DNA from: Gymnothorax reevesii
Taxonomy: Eukaryota; Chordata; Actinopteri; Anguilliformes; Muraenidae
Direction of reading: 5' to 3'
DNA: 64,000 bases
Assembly: GCA_029721435.1 (NCBI GenBank)
Contig: CM056583.1
Span: forward strand, 78,620,620-78,684,619
Shown here piece after piece: positions 36,910 through 48,235 of this stretch (position 1 is the stretch's first letter; every line of letters starts with the position of its first letter). The notes under the pieces were generated by a model, which had not been told where the DNA came from, ran no database searches, and saw only the letters and a list, made by a program, of their open reading frames with translations. A program made the translations under genes and the position numbers.

Positions 36910-37411
36910 CAGGGATTGGCGACCATCTGTCCCTGGTTTTGAGACCTTCGGCAATTGGTTAATTATCTTAATGAGCCAAACCATAAATGAAATCTGATGT
37001 TTCTGCTGCTTTTCTTTAAATTATTATGTATGTCCTCCACAACTGTTCTTGTGTCCCCAAATGAAATATTTTTTTCTATTTTGATCTAATTTGTTTGCAT
37101 ATCCATGTTTGTGTATACAACCAATTAGCTGAATTAGTCAGGGTAACAGTGGTGCAGTGATTAGCAATGCTGCCTCACAGCAGGAAGGTCATTGGTTCAA
37201 ATCCAGCCTTGGGCCTTTCTGTGTGGAGTTTGTATGTTCTTGTGGGTTTCCTCCGGGTACACAGTCCAAAGACATGCTCATCGGGCTAATTGGAGACACT
37301 AAATTGGGATCGGCTTCAGCTCCCCCCATGACCCTAGTGAAGAAGAAGTGGTATAGAGGATGAATGAATGATTACATACTGGCCCTCCAGGACCAGTATT
37401 GCCCACCGCTG
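36910..37411. mobile_element. hAT-like non-autonomous element, split by a SINE
   Basis: The element starts CAGGGATTGGCGAC and ends with the inverse-type GCCCACCGCTG. ACTTAGAG (36902-36909) and ACTTAGAA (37412-37419) flank it, a 7 of 8 match and the size expected for hAT. Internal segments such as CATAAATGAAATCTGATGTT and CAACCAATTAGCT recur in the copy at 37789-38338. The SINE at about 37138-37376 interrupts it. Confidence 0.75.
37138..37376 (+). mobile_element. tRNA-derived SINE-like element
   Basis: The head GTGGTGCAGTGATTAGCAAT resembles a pol III A-box region, and GGTTCAAATCC (37194-37204) fits a B box. The body, TTTCTGTGTGGAGTTTGTATG, GGGTTTCCTCCGGGTA and CACAGTCCAAAGACATGC, is a widespread fish repeat. 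It ends in a GATGAATGAATG tail. It is inserted in a hAT-like element, whose sequence continues on both sides. Confidence 0.75.
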
Positions 37412-37788
37412 ACTTAGAAGTACAGTGACTGAAATGAGGAGGAAGGGTGCAAAATCATGTAGGGAAGGGCTTGAGTCTTTCCTGTTCAGTATTAGAACTG
37501 TAAATGTTATTAAAGGAAGAGTCTTTAGGTAAACACGTTGGGTAATGGTCGACCATGGAGAAACTCAAATGCTTAGCATTGTTTTCTGGTATTTTTCTTC
37601 GGACAGGTGAAAGTTACCACCCTATAGAATGTTGGTAAATGCAATTTTCATGATACTTTTCACGTTGATCCCATTTTCATGATGCATACTTCTCCTGTTG
37701 GTCCCATTTTAACTGTGTTATTGTGGTGTTTTTAGTCGGCAGTTAATTCCAGCAAAACTAGCTGCCTCTGTTCAATTATGTTCCAGAG

Positions 37789-38338
37789 CAGAGGCGGGCA
37801 ACGAGGGCCGCATCTGTTCCTGGCTGTCGAACAAACCCCTGGCCTTTAATGAGTAATTTGTCTTCAAGGTTCCCTATTATGTCACCAGGTGCACAGCCAA
37901 TTAGTTATTACAAGCCATTTCAAAGTCTTTCCTCTCTTGACATCACATGGGGAAGTAACAAACCAGAGGCAAGAAGAGCTGATCAACTTCAGCCAAGCAA
38001 TCAATCAGATTTCATGATTCTGGGTGGTCACCCCCCCTTGTGATGTGAGGAAGGGAAGATTTTTAACTGGCTCATATTGGCTAATTATCTGTGCACCTGG
38101 TGGCATAATAGGGGACCTTTAATTAAATAGACCAAATATGAAATCTGACATTTCTGCTACGTCTTTAAATGCTTATGAATAACCAGCAAATACTTTTCTT
38201 GTGTCTTTCAGTGAAACATTTGTCAGTGACCTAATCTATGAGTGTATATAACCAATTAACTCTATTAGTTACAGTGATTTGTAGAAACAAAAACCAGCAT
38301 ACACACTGGCCCTCCAGGAGCAAAATTATCCACCCCTG
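37789..38338. mobile_element. hAT-like non-autonomous element, second copy
   Basis: It starts CAGAGGCGGGCAAC and ends TTATCCACCCCTG, inverse-related termini of the CAGGGGTGG type. Internal sequence matches the element at 36910-37411 (for example AAATATGAAATCTGACATTT and ATATAACCAATTAACTC). The flanks TTCCAGAG and CTCGAGAG match at 6 of 8 positions. The two copies are only about 380 bp apart in the same orientation. Confidence 0.65.
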
Positions 38339-38914
38339 CTCGAGAGGATTAGCGAATAGATTAAAGGAAGAAAATTACAGTTTCACGCAAATGACCAGTT
38401 GGCTCTGGTTTCATTACTCACCTGATTGACTTTGCTTTGTCATCAGCTATCATTACATGACTTTGGTGCTATTCTCATTTACAGCTCCTCAGGTACGACT
38501 GACATTAACAAACAGTGATGAGCTCTGTCACCACTCAGTTGTGCTCCTATTGGTATTGGCATATTGACTGATATAACTGAAAACAAAATCAGTGCATGAT
38601 TTTGGAGGCAGTGAGCAGATGTGTCATTTTTTGTGTGAGGTTTTGAAGACAATGTAGAAATGCAATATTGGATATTGCATTGACATCACAATTCAGTTGT
38701 GCTGTAATTGTCATTGAGTGGCTATGTTTTTGAAACATAACAGATATGGCAGAGTGTCGTTTCTTCACTTTTCTCCATTTACAAATGGAGAATTGCTCCT
38801 CATGAACCACATTCATTTTAATATGAGACTTCGGCGAAGAGAGTGTAAACAAAATGCCGCTTGTAAATTATCATTTCATGTATTGACGGTAAAGATTTAT
38901 TAAAAACCTATATT

Positions 38915-40070
38915 ACCCGTTTGAGAAAATAATTTTCCCCCCAAACCTAAAAACTGGGTGTGCCACCTTTAACAGCAACAACTGAAAACAAATGTTTGTG
39001 ATAACTGCCAATGAGTCTATGACTTTGCTGTGGAGGAATCTTGGCCCACTGCTCTGTCCTGAATTGTTTTAATTCAGCCACATCGGAGGGGTTTTGAGCT
39101 TGAACTGCCTGTTTGAGGTTAAGCCACAGGCTCTTAATCGGAATTAAGTCAGAATTAAGTCAACTTGTGCCACAACAAAACCATCATTTTGTCTCTGTCG
39201 AGCCAATCAGAGGTGGGCTTGCTTTTGTGCTTCAGATTATTCTCCTGCTGGATAACCCAACTGTGCCTGAGCTTTGGCTGGACATTTGCCTCCAGTATTT
39301 TCTGGTAGCGAGCAGTATTCACATCAATTATGGCTTGTCGCCCCAGGTCCTCATGCAGCAAAGCAGCCCCAGGCCATAACACTACCACCACCGTGTTTAA
39401 TTGTTGGTTTATTATTATTATTATTATTATTATTGTGGAATTCCGTGTTGGCTTTAAACCAAAAGTGATGGGACCCATTTGTTCTAAAAGAACTCATCTT
39501 TCAATCCATCAGGCCGCAGAATTATATCCCAAAAGTCTGGGGGGTCATCAAGATGTTTTTTGGCACGTGTTCGCCTAGTAGCTCTCCTATGGATGCCGTT
39601 TTCGGCCAGTCTCTTTCTAACTGTGGAACACCAACCTTAACTACTTGTGAGGCCTGCAATTCTTTATATGTCTGTATGGGTTCTTTTGGGACCCCCGGGA
39701 TGAGTTGTTAATCCGCTCATGGAGGAACTACATGCCTACGTTACCTCTCCAGACAAGTTCTATTTAAGTGATGATTAGATTCAACAGGGCTGGTAGTAAT
39801 CATGCCTGGGTATGTCTAGTAAAGTTGAACCCATTCATCAATCAAAGCAATCACATTTGTTTAATTGGTTCATTTAATAACCAAGAGGGCAATTACTTTT
39901 TCACATTGGGCCAGATAGGATTGGAAAGCTTTTTTTACTTCAATGAATGAAATCATCACGTAAAAACTGCATTTTGAAATCTTTGACTAATATTAAAATT
40001 AGGTTGGTGGTCTGAAGCATTGAAATATGCGAAATATGTAAAAGGGGAAAATACTTTTTTACGGCGCCGT
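38915..40070 (-). pseudogene. Degenerate Tc1-type transposon with dead transposase
   Basis: The minus strand encodes recognisable transposase pieces, such as ARYQKILEANVQPKLRHSW, VIQQENNLKHKSK and SDWLDRDKMMVL, typical of Tc1 catalytic domains. The catalytic QQDN motif reads QQEN. The end at about 40045-40070 carries GGGGAAAATACTTTTTTACG, a Tc1-like terminus, with a weak partner near 38920-38945. A TTA/ATT microsatellite at about 39411-39434 interrupts the frame. It is clearly inactive and old. Confidence 0.75.
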
Positions 40071-41389
40071 TTTAATTGCTGACATGTTCAGACCAGTCTC
40101 AAAACCAGCAAAGCTTTCCAGTATAGACTCAGATTGTTTACAGAGCCATAATAACAGCCACTGCGGGGTCGTGTGAGCTCATTTCTGTGCCGGAACCTGC
40201 CCCAGGCTTACAGTTTTCGGCACAGGACTCCCAGTCTCTCTTATCCCATGAGGAGATCAACTGGCGATAACCTCAGCACGCAGTTCATTTAGTGTTGCCT
40301 CAGCTGTTTCGCCTATATCTTTTGGGCCAAAATCCTGGAAATACTGACCTGCTTACTAAAATAGGGCCTCGATACAATAATACTCGACAGTTTAACTGGT
40401 TCCAAATAACACCTTTTGCAGTACTGAATTCATATGCCCCCTCTGTCGTAATGTGTTCAATGAGAAAAGTTCTTAATTCCTTTCCCCACTTTGTGTGAAT
40501 GTGTCCGGTTCAAAAACTCTTCACATAGGAAAGGTGGTATACTGTTAGGGGAAATGCATGGATCCAGGATTTATATTGTGCTGGACTGAACTAAGCAGTT
40601 AGTTAACGTTACATAATAATAATAATACAATGATAATACACAATGATAGTTATAATAGAAACTATTATTGTTCCCAATTTCATGTAGCAGAAGCTGAAAC
40701 TTGTAAATAAATATAATTTAATGAGTAGCAAATGCGTAATATAATGCGTAGCAAACATTGCTACTTTTTCTGTTATTTTTGGATTTCAGAGCATAATGGC
40801 AGATCTGAAATGGTGCTTGCAGTTTTAATTGGTGGTGGAAAAAGTGACCAGTAATAATTTATACCAGATTTTTCCCCAATCGAATTTATGTTAGATAAGA
40901 CTGGTAACTGTGCTTCTGTTGATAGAACATCCATAGCAGTCACTTCAGAATAGTACAAGCAGATTACTTTTGTATTGATCAGCCTTCTTTTTCTTTCACG
41001 CAAACACTGCTGAACAATAGTAACAGTTGTCAATTGTCAGAGAAAAGCTTGTAATTTTATAAACCACTGCAGTCTGGCAAATGAAAGTAATGGGTCTTGC
41101 AGATACGCAAACTGAACTGCAGTGATTTTAGACAACATTGTTTTGGATTGCAAAGAACTATGTATGTCATGCTGGGTCATTGCTTTTTAACTACCATTGT
41201 ATGCCATGCAGTTTCTCAAATGCTCTCAAGAGTGCATTAAGATTTCGAAAAATTTCAAAATAATGGCTGCATTTCATTTTTTATTTATTTTTGCATGCCA
41301 AAACAGCATTAGTTTGTTTTGTGTTACTCTGGTTTTCATTAAAAAAAAAAAAATTACACAGGAAAATAGGAATAAATGCATTGACGTGA

Positions 41390-41560
41390 AAGTATTCAGT
41401 ATTCCCTCAAGTTTGAACTCTGCATACAATTGTATAGATACTGATCCACCACCATATTTCACCATGGCTATAAGGTGCATCTTTTTGTTTGCATCTCTAT
41501 TTCGACGGCAGACATGCCGACTCTACAGTGTGGCTACAGACTGTGCCAAGGGTGCAGTCT
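41390..41560. repeat. Probable Tc1-type relic fragment
   Basis: The words TGATCCACCACCATATTTCA and GGTGCATCTTTTTGTTTGCAT, followed by CAGACATGCCGAC, resemble the antisense of Tc1-family transposases common in fish. Only about 170 bp is recognisable, with no intact frame. Confidence 0.4.
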
Positions 41561-43280
41561 TTTATATATATAAAAGAGTGAAAAAAAGTTTCTTTTTGAT
41601 CTTTTCTTTTGGTCATAAAATCTCACCAGTAACACAAGTGTACTGTATTTACCCTGCAAGTTCAACAGAACTTTAATGTATAACCATGGTTAGGAAGATT
41701 TTATATGGAATACCTTCTGTAATGTGAAAATTACCCAGATGTATTAAATAAATATCTTGAAGATGTTTGGAGTAATATAAATAGTGTACAGCCAACTCGG
41801 GCAGTAAAAAGTAAAAAAAATGTGCATTGTTAATGAATTTATTGAGTGAATTTTGTCTTTCAAATTGAATTAGTTTCCCGAACAAATTTATAAAATACTA
41901 TAACTCTGTAAACAAGTAGCTGACTTGGGGCTATGATGGATGACCTGCCACAGCAATGTTCAGTCATTTATTACCATTATTTCCATATTCCCATATTCCA
42001 TTTTGTCTGCACAATCAAGGAGAAATAGTGAAACATTGTCCAAGAAAGATATTATTATATTCAAAGTATCATCCTCTGTATAATCTGTGCACACTGTTAG
42101 CCACATTCATTGACAAACACTGGTCTAGCTTGGACCCCTGGCAGACTTTCTGAGTCAATTACATTATTCCATGCATTCAGCCACTCAAAATAATCATATC
42201 ATATGGGACAGCAAGTGTATTGTTGGTCTATTTATTTGGACTCGAAAAATTTGATTACTCAGCCTCTGCGTACACATCCAAAGTGCATGATCAATTTTGA
42301 ACAGACATCCATGATTATGAAACTGCTTTTATTGATGATTTTGAGGGGGTATTCATTGAAGAAAATGTATAAAAATGCATTTTCTTAAATACAAGCTGTT
42401 TTGTTTCATTGCTAGATGCAAAAACAAAAAAGAAGTAATGAAGTTCACGAAAAAAGCGATGGCATCACATCACTGTATGTTTTCACATGCAAATGATCAC
42501 TGGGATGGTTGTTGTTATGACTGAATCATTCAGAATGTGACTTAAATTAATAGTAAATAAATAAACATAACACTTTGATGAGCTTTGTGTGCTGTTAGGA
42601 GATACTTTTTAATTCTGTAACACTGGCTAGCATTTTCCTTGGTTTTCCCTTGATTTGTTTTGGGTTCAGTCCAAGAGACAGCAGGACTCCTTGGCATGGC
42701 TCGATGTGAGCTAATGGTTAGCTGGAATGAGTGACAGCTGGGCCTCCAACAACAGCCTGTGTGGACTGTGGTCTTGCACTTGAGGAAATGTCTTGTAAAT
42801 GGGTGGACCGCCTCAGCACTAACAGTGCCTCTCCAAGTCCAACATATGGGAATAATCTCCATGGACAGGACATAAACCAGGCGCCATTGACCAATACGTG
42901 CCTGTACACACACTTGTTAGAGTGAGAACGTACTACATGCTCATGCACGCCGACGCGTGCTCAAATAGACGGGTGCTCGCGGTAACACACATGCATTCTC
43001 ACACGTGCACTTGTACTTTCATTCACATGGCTACTTGGCCCTCGCATTTTTTTTTTTTTTTTGGCACTTTCTCATTTGGATCTTACTTTTCTCGTTGGCT
43101 GCATCCTTATGGGAAACTCTTAACATAATCTCTGTTATGCATTATTCTTAGGCAGGCAAGTTTCATAATTAAAGCCCACGGGATGCATGTTAAACTTAAC
43201 AACAACAACAGCAAGGACTACAAAGCATGATACATTTGTGTTCTAGTAAATAATGATGCGTTCTCAATTGTTCTCCTCAG

Positions 43281-43468
43281 TTGTGTACATCTGTGGTCCA
43301 CTGGACACCTTCCTGGAACTTATGAAGATTTTTCAGAATGAAGGCCTACCTCCTGAGGACTATGCTATTTTCTATTTGGATGTGTTTGCCAAGAGCATCC
43401 TAGATAAAAATTATAAACCCTGGGAGAGCTCAAACATCAACTGGACTGATCCAGTTAAGCTTTTCAAG
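43281..43468 (+). CDS. npr2-like: Natriuretic peptide receptor exon 2: ligand-binding domain
   Basis: The exon encodes residues 232-294 after joining phase 1 to exon 1 (A|TT gives Ile232). IVYICGPLD and EDYAIFYLDVFAKSIL match NPR2 (IVYICGPLE; GDYVFFYLDVFGESL). Cys236 is the partner expected for a second disulphide with Cys339 in exon 4; both are present in NPR-B but not NPR-A, by my recollection. The acceptor is CTCCTCAG|TTGTG and the donor CTTTTCAAG|GTAAAG, phase 0. A potential glycosylation site, NWT, lies near the end. Confidence 0.93.
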
Positions 43469-44569
43469 GTAAAGTCATTTAATAATGTAATAATATATAC
43501 TGTATAGATTCTTCTACTGTGCTATTATTCAGTACAATATGCATTATTTGGTAGATTTGTAATTCCAGAAATTTCAGCTGATTTCACAGAATATTAGTGA
43601 GAGAACATACTTGGATGAAAAGGCAAAATGTAACCAATGTATGTCTCTGCATTTTGCAAACTGCATACAATATAATCTGCATAGAGATTTAAAAAAAATG
43701 TTTAAACAGTTTTAGATGTCTTAATTGTGGCATAAAGCTGGTTTTTCTTGTTAGCTGGAGTCATTTCTGCTCAGTTTCCAATAGTACTACTGTAGAATTC
43801 TGTCATATTTCTGAAATCATAGGCAGGCAACATTGACATTTTTACTATTTCTCTGTACTACTGTGCAACTATCACAATATTCTATAAACAAAATGCATGT
43901 TTGAAAAAGTAAATAAATTATGTCTTTTAATAATGCTAAACCTGTTATCATTTGAAAAGGATTGAAGTAATACTAAAGGGGCCAGTTTGGCAAGCGAGTA
44001 TGAAGCTTAGTCACAGCCTAATTGGTGAATAACAATTCAAAATTTTGAGACTTTAGTCCAGAAATAGACGTATTCTCTGTCTGTGAAACTGGTCCAATAT
44101 TTACTTGCTTAATTCAAAATAATTCTATATCAGCTTCCCTGATTTTTTTTTCCAAGGAACTAAGGAATGATTATGCTGTTCATTACAAAATGTGACATAA
44201 CATTGGCTGTGCAGCAAAGATTAGGCTTGGGGACTGATAAGGGAAACGTAGGGAGTAGATTGCGGGGTGCTGGTTTGTTTCCATCACAGCACTGTATAAT
44301 CTGTGAAGTCTGTTCATCCATTTTCACCCACAGAAGACAACTCTAAAATGCCGTAAACTTCAGTCTTCCAGCTAAACTTTAATTCACTTGTAATTAGTTT
44401 TACTTTACCTTACACAGTTCTTTTTTCTTCCCCAGAACATGCATTGATTGCTTCATCACACTGTTGAAAACACTCTGCTGGTCTAATCCATTTGTCACAG
44501 TTGCAATAAAGGTTTTTTTTTCTTCTTCTTCTCTGCTTAAAATCCGCACTGTTATCTCTTCCTCCGCAG
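43469..44569 (+). other. npr2-like: Receptor intron 2
   Basis: The intron runs from GTAAAG to CTCCGCAG. It is AT-rich with a pyrimidine tract near 44510-44535. I see no other feature. Confidence 0.85.
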
Positions 44570-44683
44570 TCTGTGTTTGTAATAACAGCCAAAGAACCAG
44601 ACAATCCTGAATACAAAGCATTTCAGCAGCAGCTTCATGCTCGAGCTAAACAAGAATTTTCAGTCCAGCTGAAGCCCTCTTTG
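44570..44683 (+). CDS. npr2-like: Natriuretic peptide receptor exon 3: ligand-binding domain
   Basis: The exon encodes 38 codons in phase 0 at both ends, residues 295-332. SVFVITAKEPDNPEYKAFQ corresponds to the VLVITYREPPNPEYQEFQ segment of NPR2, and RAKQEFSVQLKPSL to RAREDFGVELGPSL. The acceptor is CCTCCGCAG|TCTG and the donor TCTTTG|GTAAGT. Confidence 0.93.
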
Positions 44684-45523
44684 GTAAGTTAACGGAGTTG
44701 AAACTGAAATTTAAGAAATTTTCTGGAAAATTCACCAAAAGCAAGGATATAATTATTATTTCACCATTATTAGAATTGTACTGGTAACCTGTTGAATTCT
44801 TCCTTAAAAAGATATGTCTACATGGGACTGATTGGAGTCCTTGAATATATTCAGATAAAACGGGGCTGGCATTATCGGGAAGTTACAGTACAATCTACTA
44901 GTTAGAATCTTCACTGTGTTTATGAATGCATAAATTACGAGTGCATTAATATTCCAATTCTGATCTTTCGCTCTGATAAAATCTTTTTTTGCCATGACTG
45001 ATCACATTATTCATTGCATATGACCCTTATCTACTTTCAGCATGAACAAATTTTTGCCTAAACAGCTACCAAAATAAATACCTCAAATGTAAAATGCTTT
45101 ATATTTGTGAGACAATCAATTGTAAGATTGCCAGTGCACCAATGAGACACAAATAAACTCAAAAAATCTTATCGTTCTCATTGAGAGTGCATGGCCACTG
45201 AGCCGAAATGATACAAATTTTGAATTGTGTAAGGAAGCTTTCCAAGTCCGACCTGAAAAAAGTCAGGTTTCTTCTCCCACAATTGCTAAATTTGATCTGT
45301 GTTTCATGGAGGCTGCAAAATCAGATTTTGGTGACTTTCGCTATGTACTGTTAATGCGACCCAGTTTCTACTATTCTTTGTCAAATTGCTGTAATAGAGA
45401 ATTTGTTTGCCTTCGTTGATTGAAATTAAAGCTGCTACAATTAGACCATAGGAAGTGCCAGTTATGCTTGATAAATGATAGAATATAAAACCTGTGTTTT
45501 CCCAAAATTGAACACTATACATC

Positions 45524-45528
45524 AAAAA

Positions 45529-45590
<62 letters not shown>
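45524..45590. repeat. Poly(A) followed by TA microsatellite
   Basis: A run of 23 A residues (45524-45546) passes directly into an uninterrupted TA repeat of about 22 units. Confidence 0.95.
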
Positions 45591-45591
<1 letters not shown>

Positions 45592-47446
45592 CTTTAACCC
45601 TTTCAAGAGGGGAATCTGAAACAATGAACCATTTGTTCCTCAATGCTATAGCATAGCGGTGGTAGCTACCATAGGCAGAAGAGGCTGTAAAATCGCTGGC
45701 AATAGAAATAGTGGCTAATTAACTTGACAAATCAGCGTATATAATCCTCTACAATATTTTCGTGAACTACCATTGACCTTTGAGGTTAGATTGAAATGAT
45801 GATGACTCCTATAGCTATTCACAATGATATGTCCCCCATGAGTCAATGGAGCTTCCAGTTTTACTTTTGTTTCTTTTTTTTTCAAGGCCTTACAACACGT
45901 GCTAATGGTGAAATTCAGGTCAATTTTCAGTGTCTTCAGACACTTCCTCACATATTGAGTTAGTTGTGTGTCATTTCTGGAGGCGTTATGAATGCAGAAG
46001 GCAATAAGGATGATGACGGGAAGTGAGAGATTTTGCTATTGACTTTGCTGCATTGTGTTACTTGCTCTGAGCATGCTGTGTTTTTAGGAAACATTCCGGA
46101 AAATGTGGGCTTGTGGAGAGGCCCCACGGAAGGTTATACTGATATGAAGTGGCCCCAGAGCTGAAGCCTCAGGGCTTCAAAGCTCCTAAAAAAGTTGAAC
46201 ACAGAAAAGAATCTGTGTTTTTCACTCATTTGCCATTCTGCTGAATTCTTAAAGGCAAAATCTATTTTGAAACCATAATGTACAATCTCCCCCTTTTTAT
46301 CCACCTAATTGAAAGCATTTTAGTAAATCAATGCCTTTTTTTGCAATAAATTTCCGTTTTATTTGTAGTTCTGGCTGGTCAAACATGTCTGTTAAACGGA
46401 AACATACAGTAGCTGCAGGAAGCACTGAAGCACACTTATGGCTGTAGCAATAAAGCCATGGACACTTGTCAGTAATCGGATGTCCATTTGAACTATATAT
46501 ATATACATTTTTTTAAAGAGCATGTGCATGTGTATCATCAGGATTAGTCTGTGAAAAAAGAATGTTCAGTGTACCTTGACAAATGAAGAGTGTGAAACCC
46601 CAATTTGACAGTGGTTTCATATAACTGAAGCCAAATGAAAGCAAAGGGAATAATTGACATTTAAAGTACATTCAGACTATTTGATGCTCTAAAGAATGAA
46701 TTCAATGGTTTATTGAAAATATGCGTTTAAATACGGAAAATATGTGACTGCAACAGACTCGGAAAAAGGTGATGCAGGGGCAATGATGTGACATAATCCA
46801 CAATTATGAAGTAATTTTACGCAGGCAGCATTTAACAGGTGAGATAATCATGTTATAGTATAAATGGAGCCTCCAAGAAAGACCTCGTCCCTCAAGAGGG
46901 AAGATCGATCAACCAATATGCAGGGGTGTAAAGTCTGGGTTCAGAATGTAAAAATCCTCCCCAGAACTTTATTCCAACCACCTGGATTTACTTCGGACAT
47001 GAGGTAGATCCGTCATCACTTTGACCAACCTTCCCAAGAGAAATTGACAAGATTTGGGGGATTTCACCCACTACTTTGCGGAGCACAGTTGAAAGATGGA
47101 AGGGATACGGTCAAATCTTAGCAGAGCAAGGCGGAAAACAATTCTGAATGAGCAAGATCTACAGCCTGATATTCGTCACTGTCTCAAGGATCTGTCTTCT
47201 GTCTGTGTCTCAATTATGGGCTGGGAAATATCTCAGCAAAGCTTTATTGGTTCAGACCCTTTGCCACTGCATCCACAGCTTCTAGTTAAAGCCTTACCAT
47301 GCAAAGCTAAAGTCCTACATCAACACTTTCCAAAAGCGCTGCCAACTTCCCTGGGTTTGGTGTCTTCTGAGATGGACAGTAGCACAGTGGAAGTGTGATT
47401 TGTGGTCTGTTGATTCAACATTTTGAGTGGTTTATAAAGAAAAAAC

Positions 47447-47813
47447 TGTCACACTTTAGATGAAGTGTTGCTCTTAAAGGCGTTATACAGCATGTATAAA
47501 GCCTTCATAAATGAGACATAATGTCTTCATAAATCATACATAAGCAAATTTCAAGCTTTGTAAAGAGTGAAATAACACATCCTTATTCAGCACGTGATGC
47601 CAGATCTGATATGACTGACAATGTCACTCAGCTAGTTGCTAAATGCTATGACATTGTCAAGGGTGACACAAGGGTGACATTGTCAGCCAAGTGACATTGT
47701 CATAGTCACATCTGGAGAAGAATGAAGACATTTACAAAATGAAGACATCATGTCTCATTTATGAAGGCATTATACATGCATTTTATGAGCAACACTTCAT
47801 CTAAAGTGTGACC
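47447..47813. mobile_element. Long-TIR MITE (about 367 bp)
   Basis: The left end, TGTCACACTTTAGATGAAGT, and the right end, ACTTCATCTAAAGTGTGAC, are inverted copies. The match continues imperfectly for about 75 bp on each side, including CCTTCATAAATGAGACAT. The centre carries repeated TGACATTGTCA palindromes. It has no coding capacity. It resembles a common fish MITE. Confidence 0.8.
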
Positions 47814-47834
47814 GTAAAAACTGTAGTTTTTTTC

Positions 47835-48190
47835 CAGACCAAAGAAGGACCATGCAGGCTGATATTAGTGTGCCCATTTTTATCGTGGCATAGGGGTGTG
47901 TAAGTGCACATGGCACAGTTGACTTGCATGTTTGGGAGGGCATCAATAATGCAGAAAGATATGTCAGAATTTTCAGAGGGTTATGCTGCCATTTAGATGT
48001 CTTCTGTTTCAAGCACGTCCCCGCATTTTCCAGCAAGACTATTCCAAACCGCTTTCTACACATATTGCAAGTGACTGGCCGTGTAAGCTGAGTGTGCAAG
48101 TGCTAGATTCGCTAGCCAGCAGTCCTCATCTGTCTCTGACTGAGAATGTGTGGGTCATTATGAAGCAGAATATTCAGTAACTATGGCCCC
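47835..48190 (+). pseudogene. Tc1/mariner transposase C-terminal relic
   Basis: Two frames carry catalytic-domain pieces: HVWEGINNAERYVRIF, then IFQQDYSKP and SSPHLSLTENVWVIMK. The last two correspond to the second Asp (QQDN) and the Glu (SPIENVW) of a DD34E transposase. A frameshift lies between the pieces. The N-terminal half and terminal repeats are not evident. It is an inactive remnant. Confidence 0.65.
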
Positions 48191-48235
48191 ATAAAGTTAT
48201 ATAAACACTTATTTACATTTTGATTCTAACATCAA

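Larger units (their letters stand above)
31138..43280 (+). other. npr2-like: Receptor intron 1, about 12.1 kb
   Basis: The donor is GTAAGT and the acceptor TTCTCCTCAG at 43280. It contains the intact Tc1 element (35074-36583), two hAT-like elements (36910-37411, 37789-38338), a SINE and two Tc1 relics. From 31140 to 35070 and from 41600 to 43250 I see no supported feature except short TTTA repeats near 31240. Confidence 0.85.

Noticed and set aside
41197..41676. Open frame of 159 codons
   Set aside because: AT-rich, includes a homopolymer and part of a Tc1-like antisense relic; no domain and no splice context.
47096..47398. Open frame of 100 codons on the plus strand
   Set aside because: No recognisable domain; near a fish repeat fragment and without splice or homology support.
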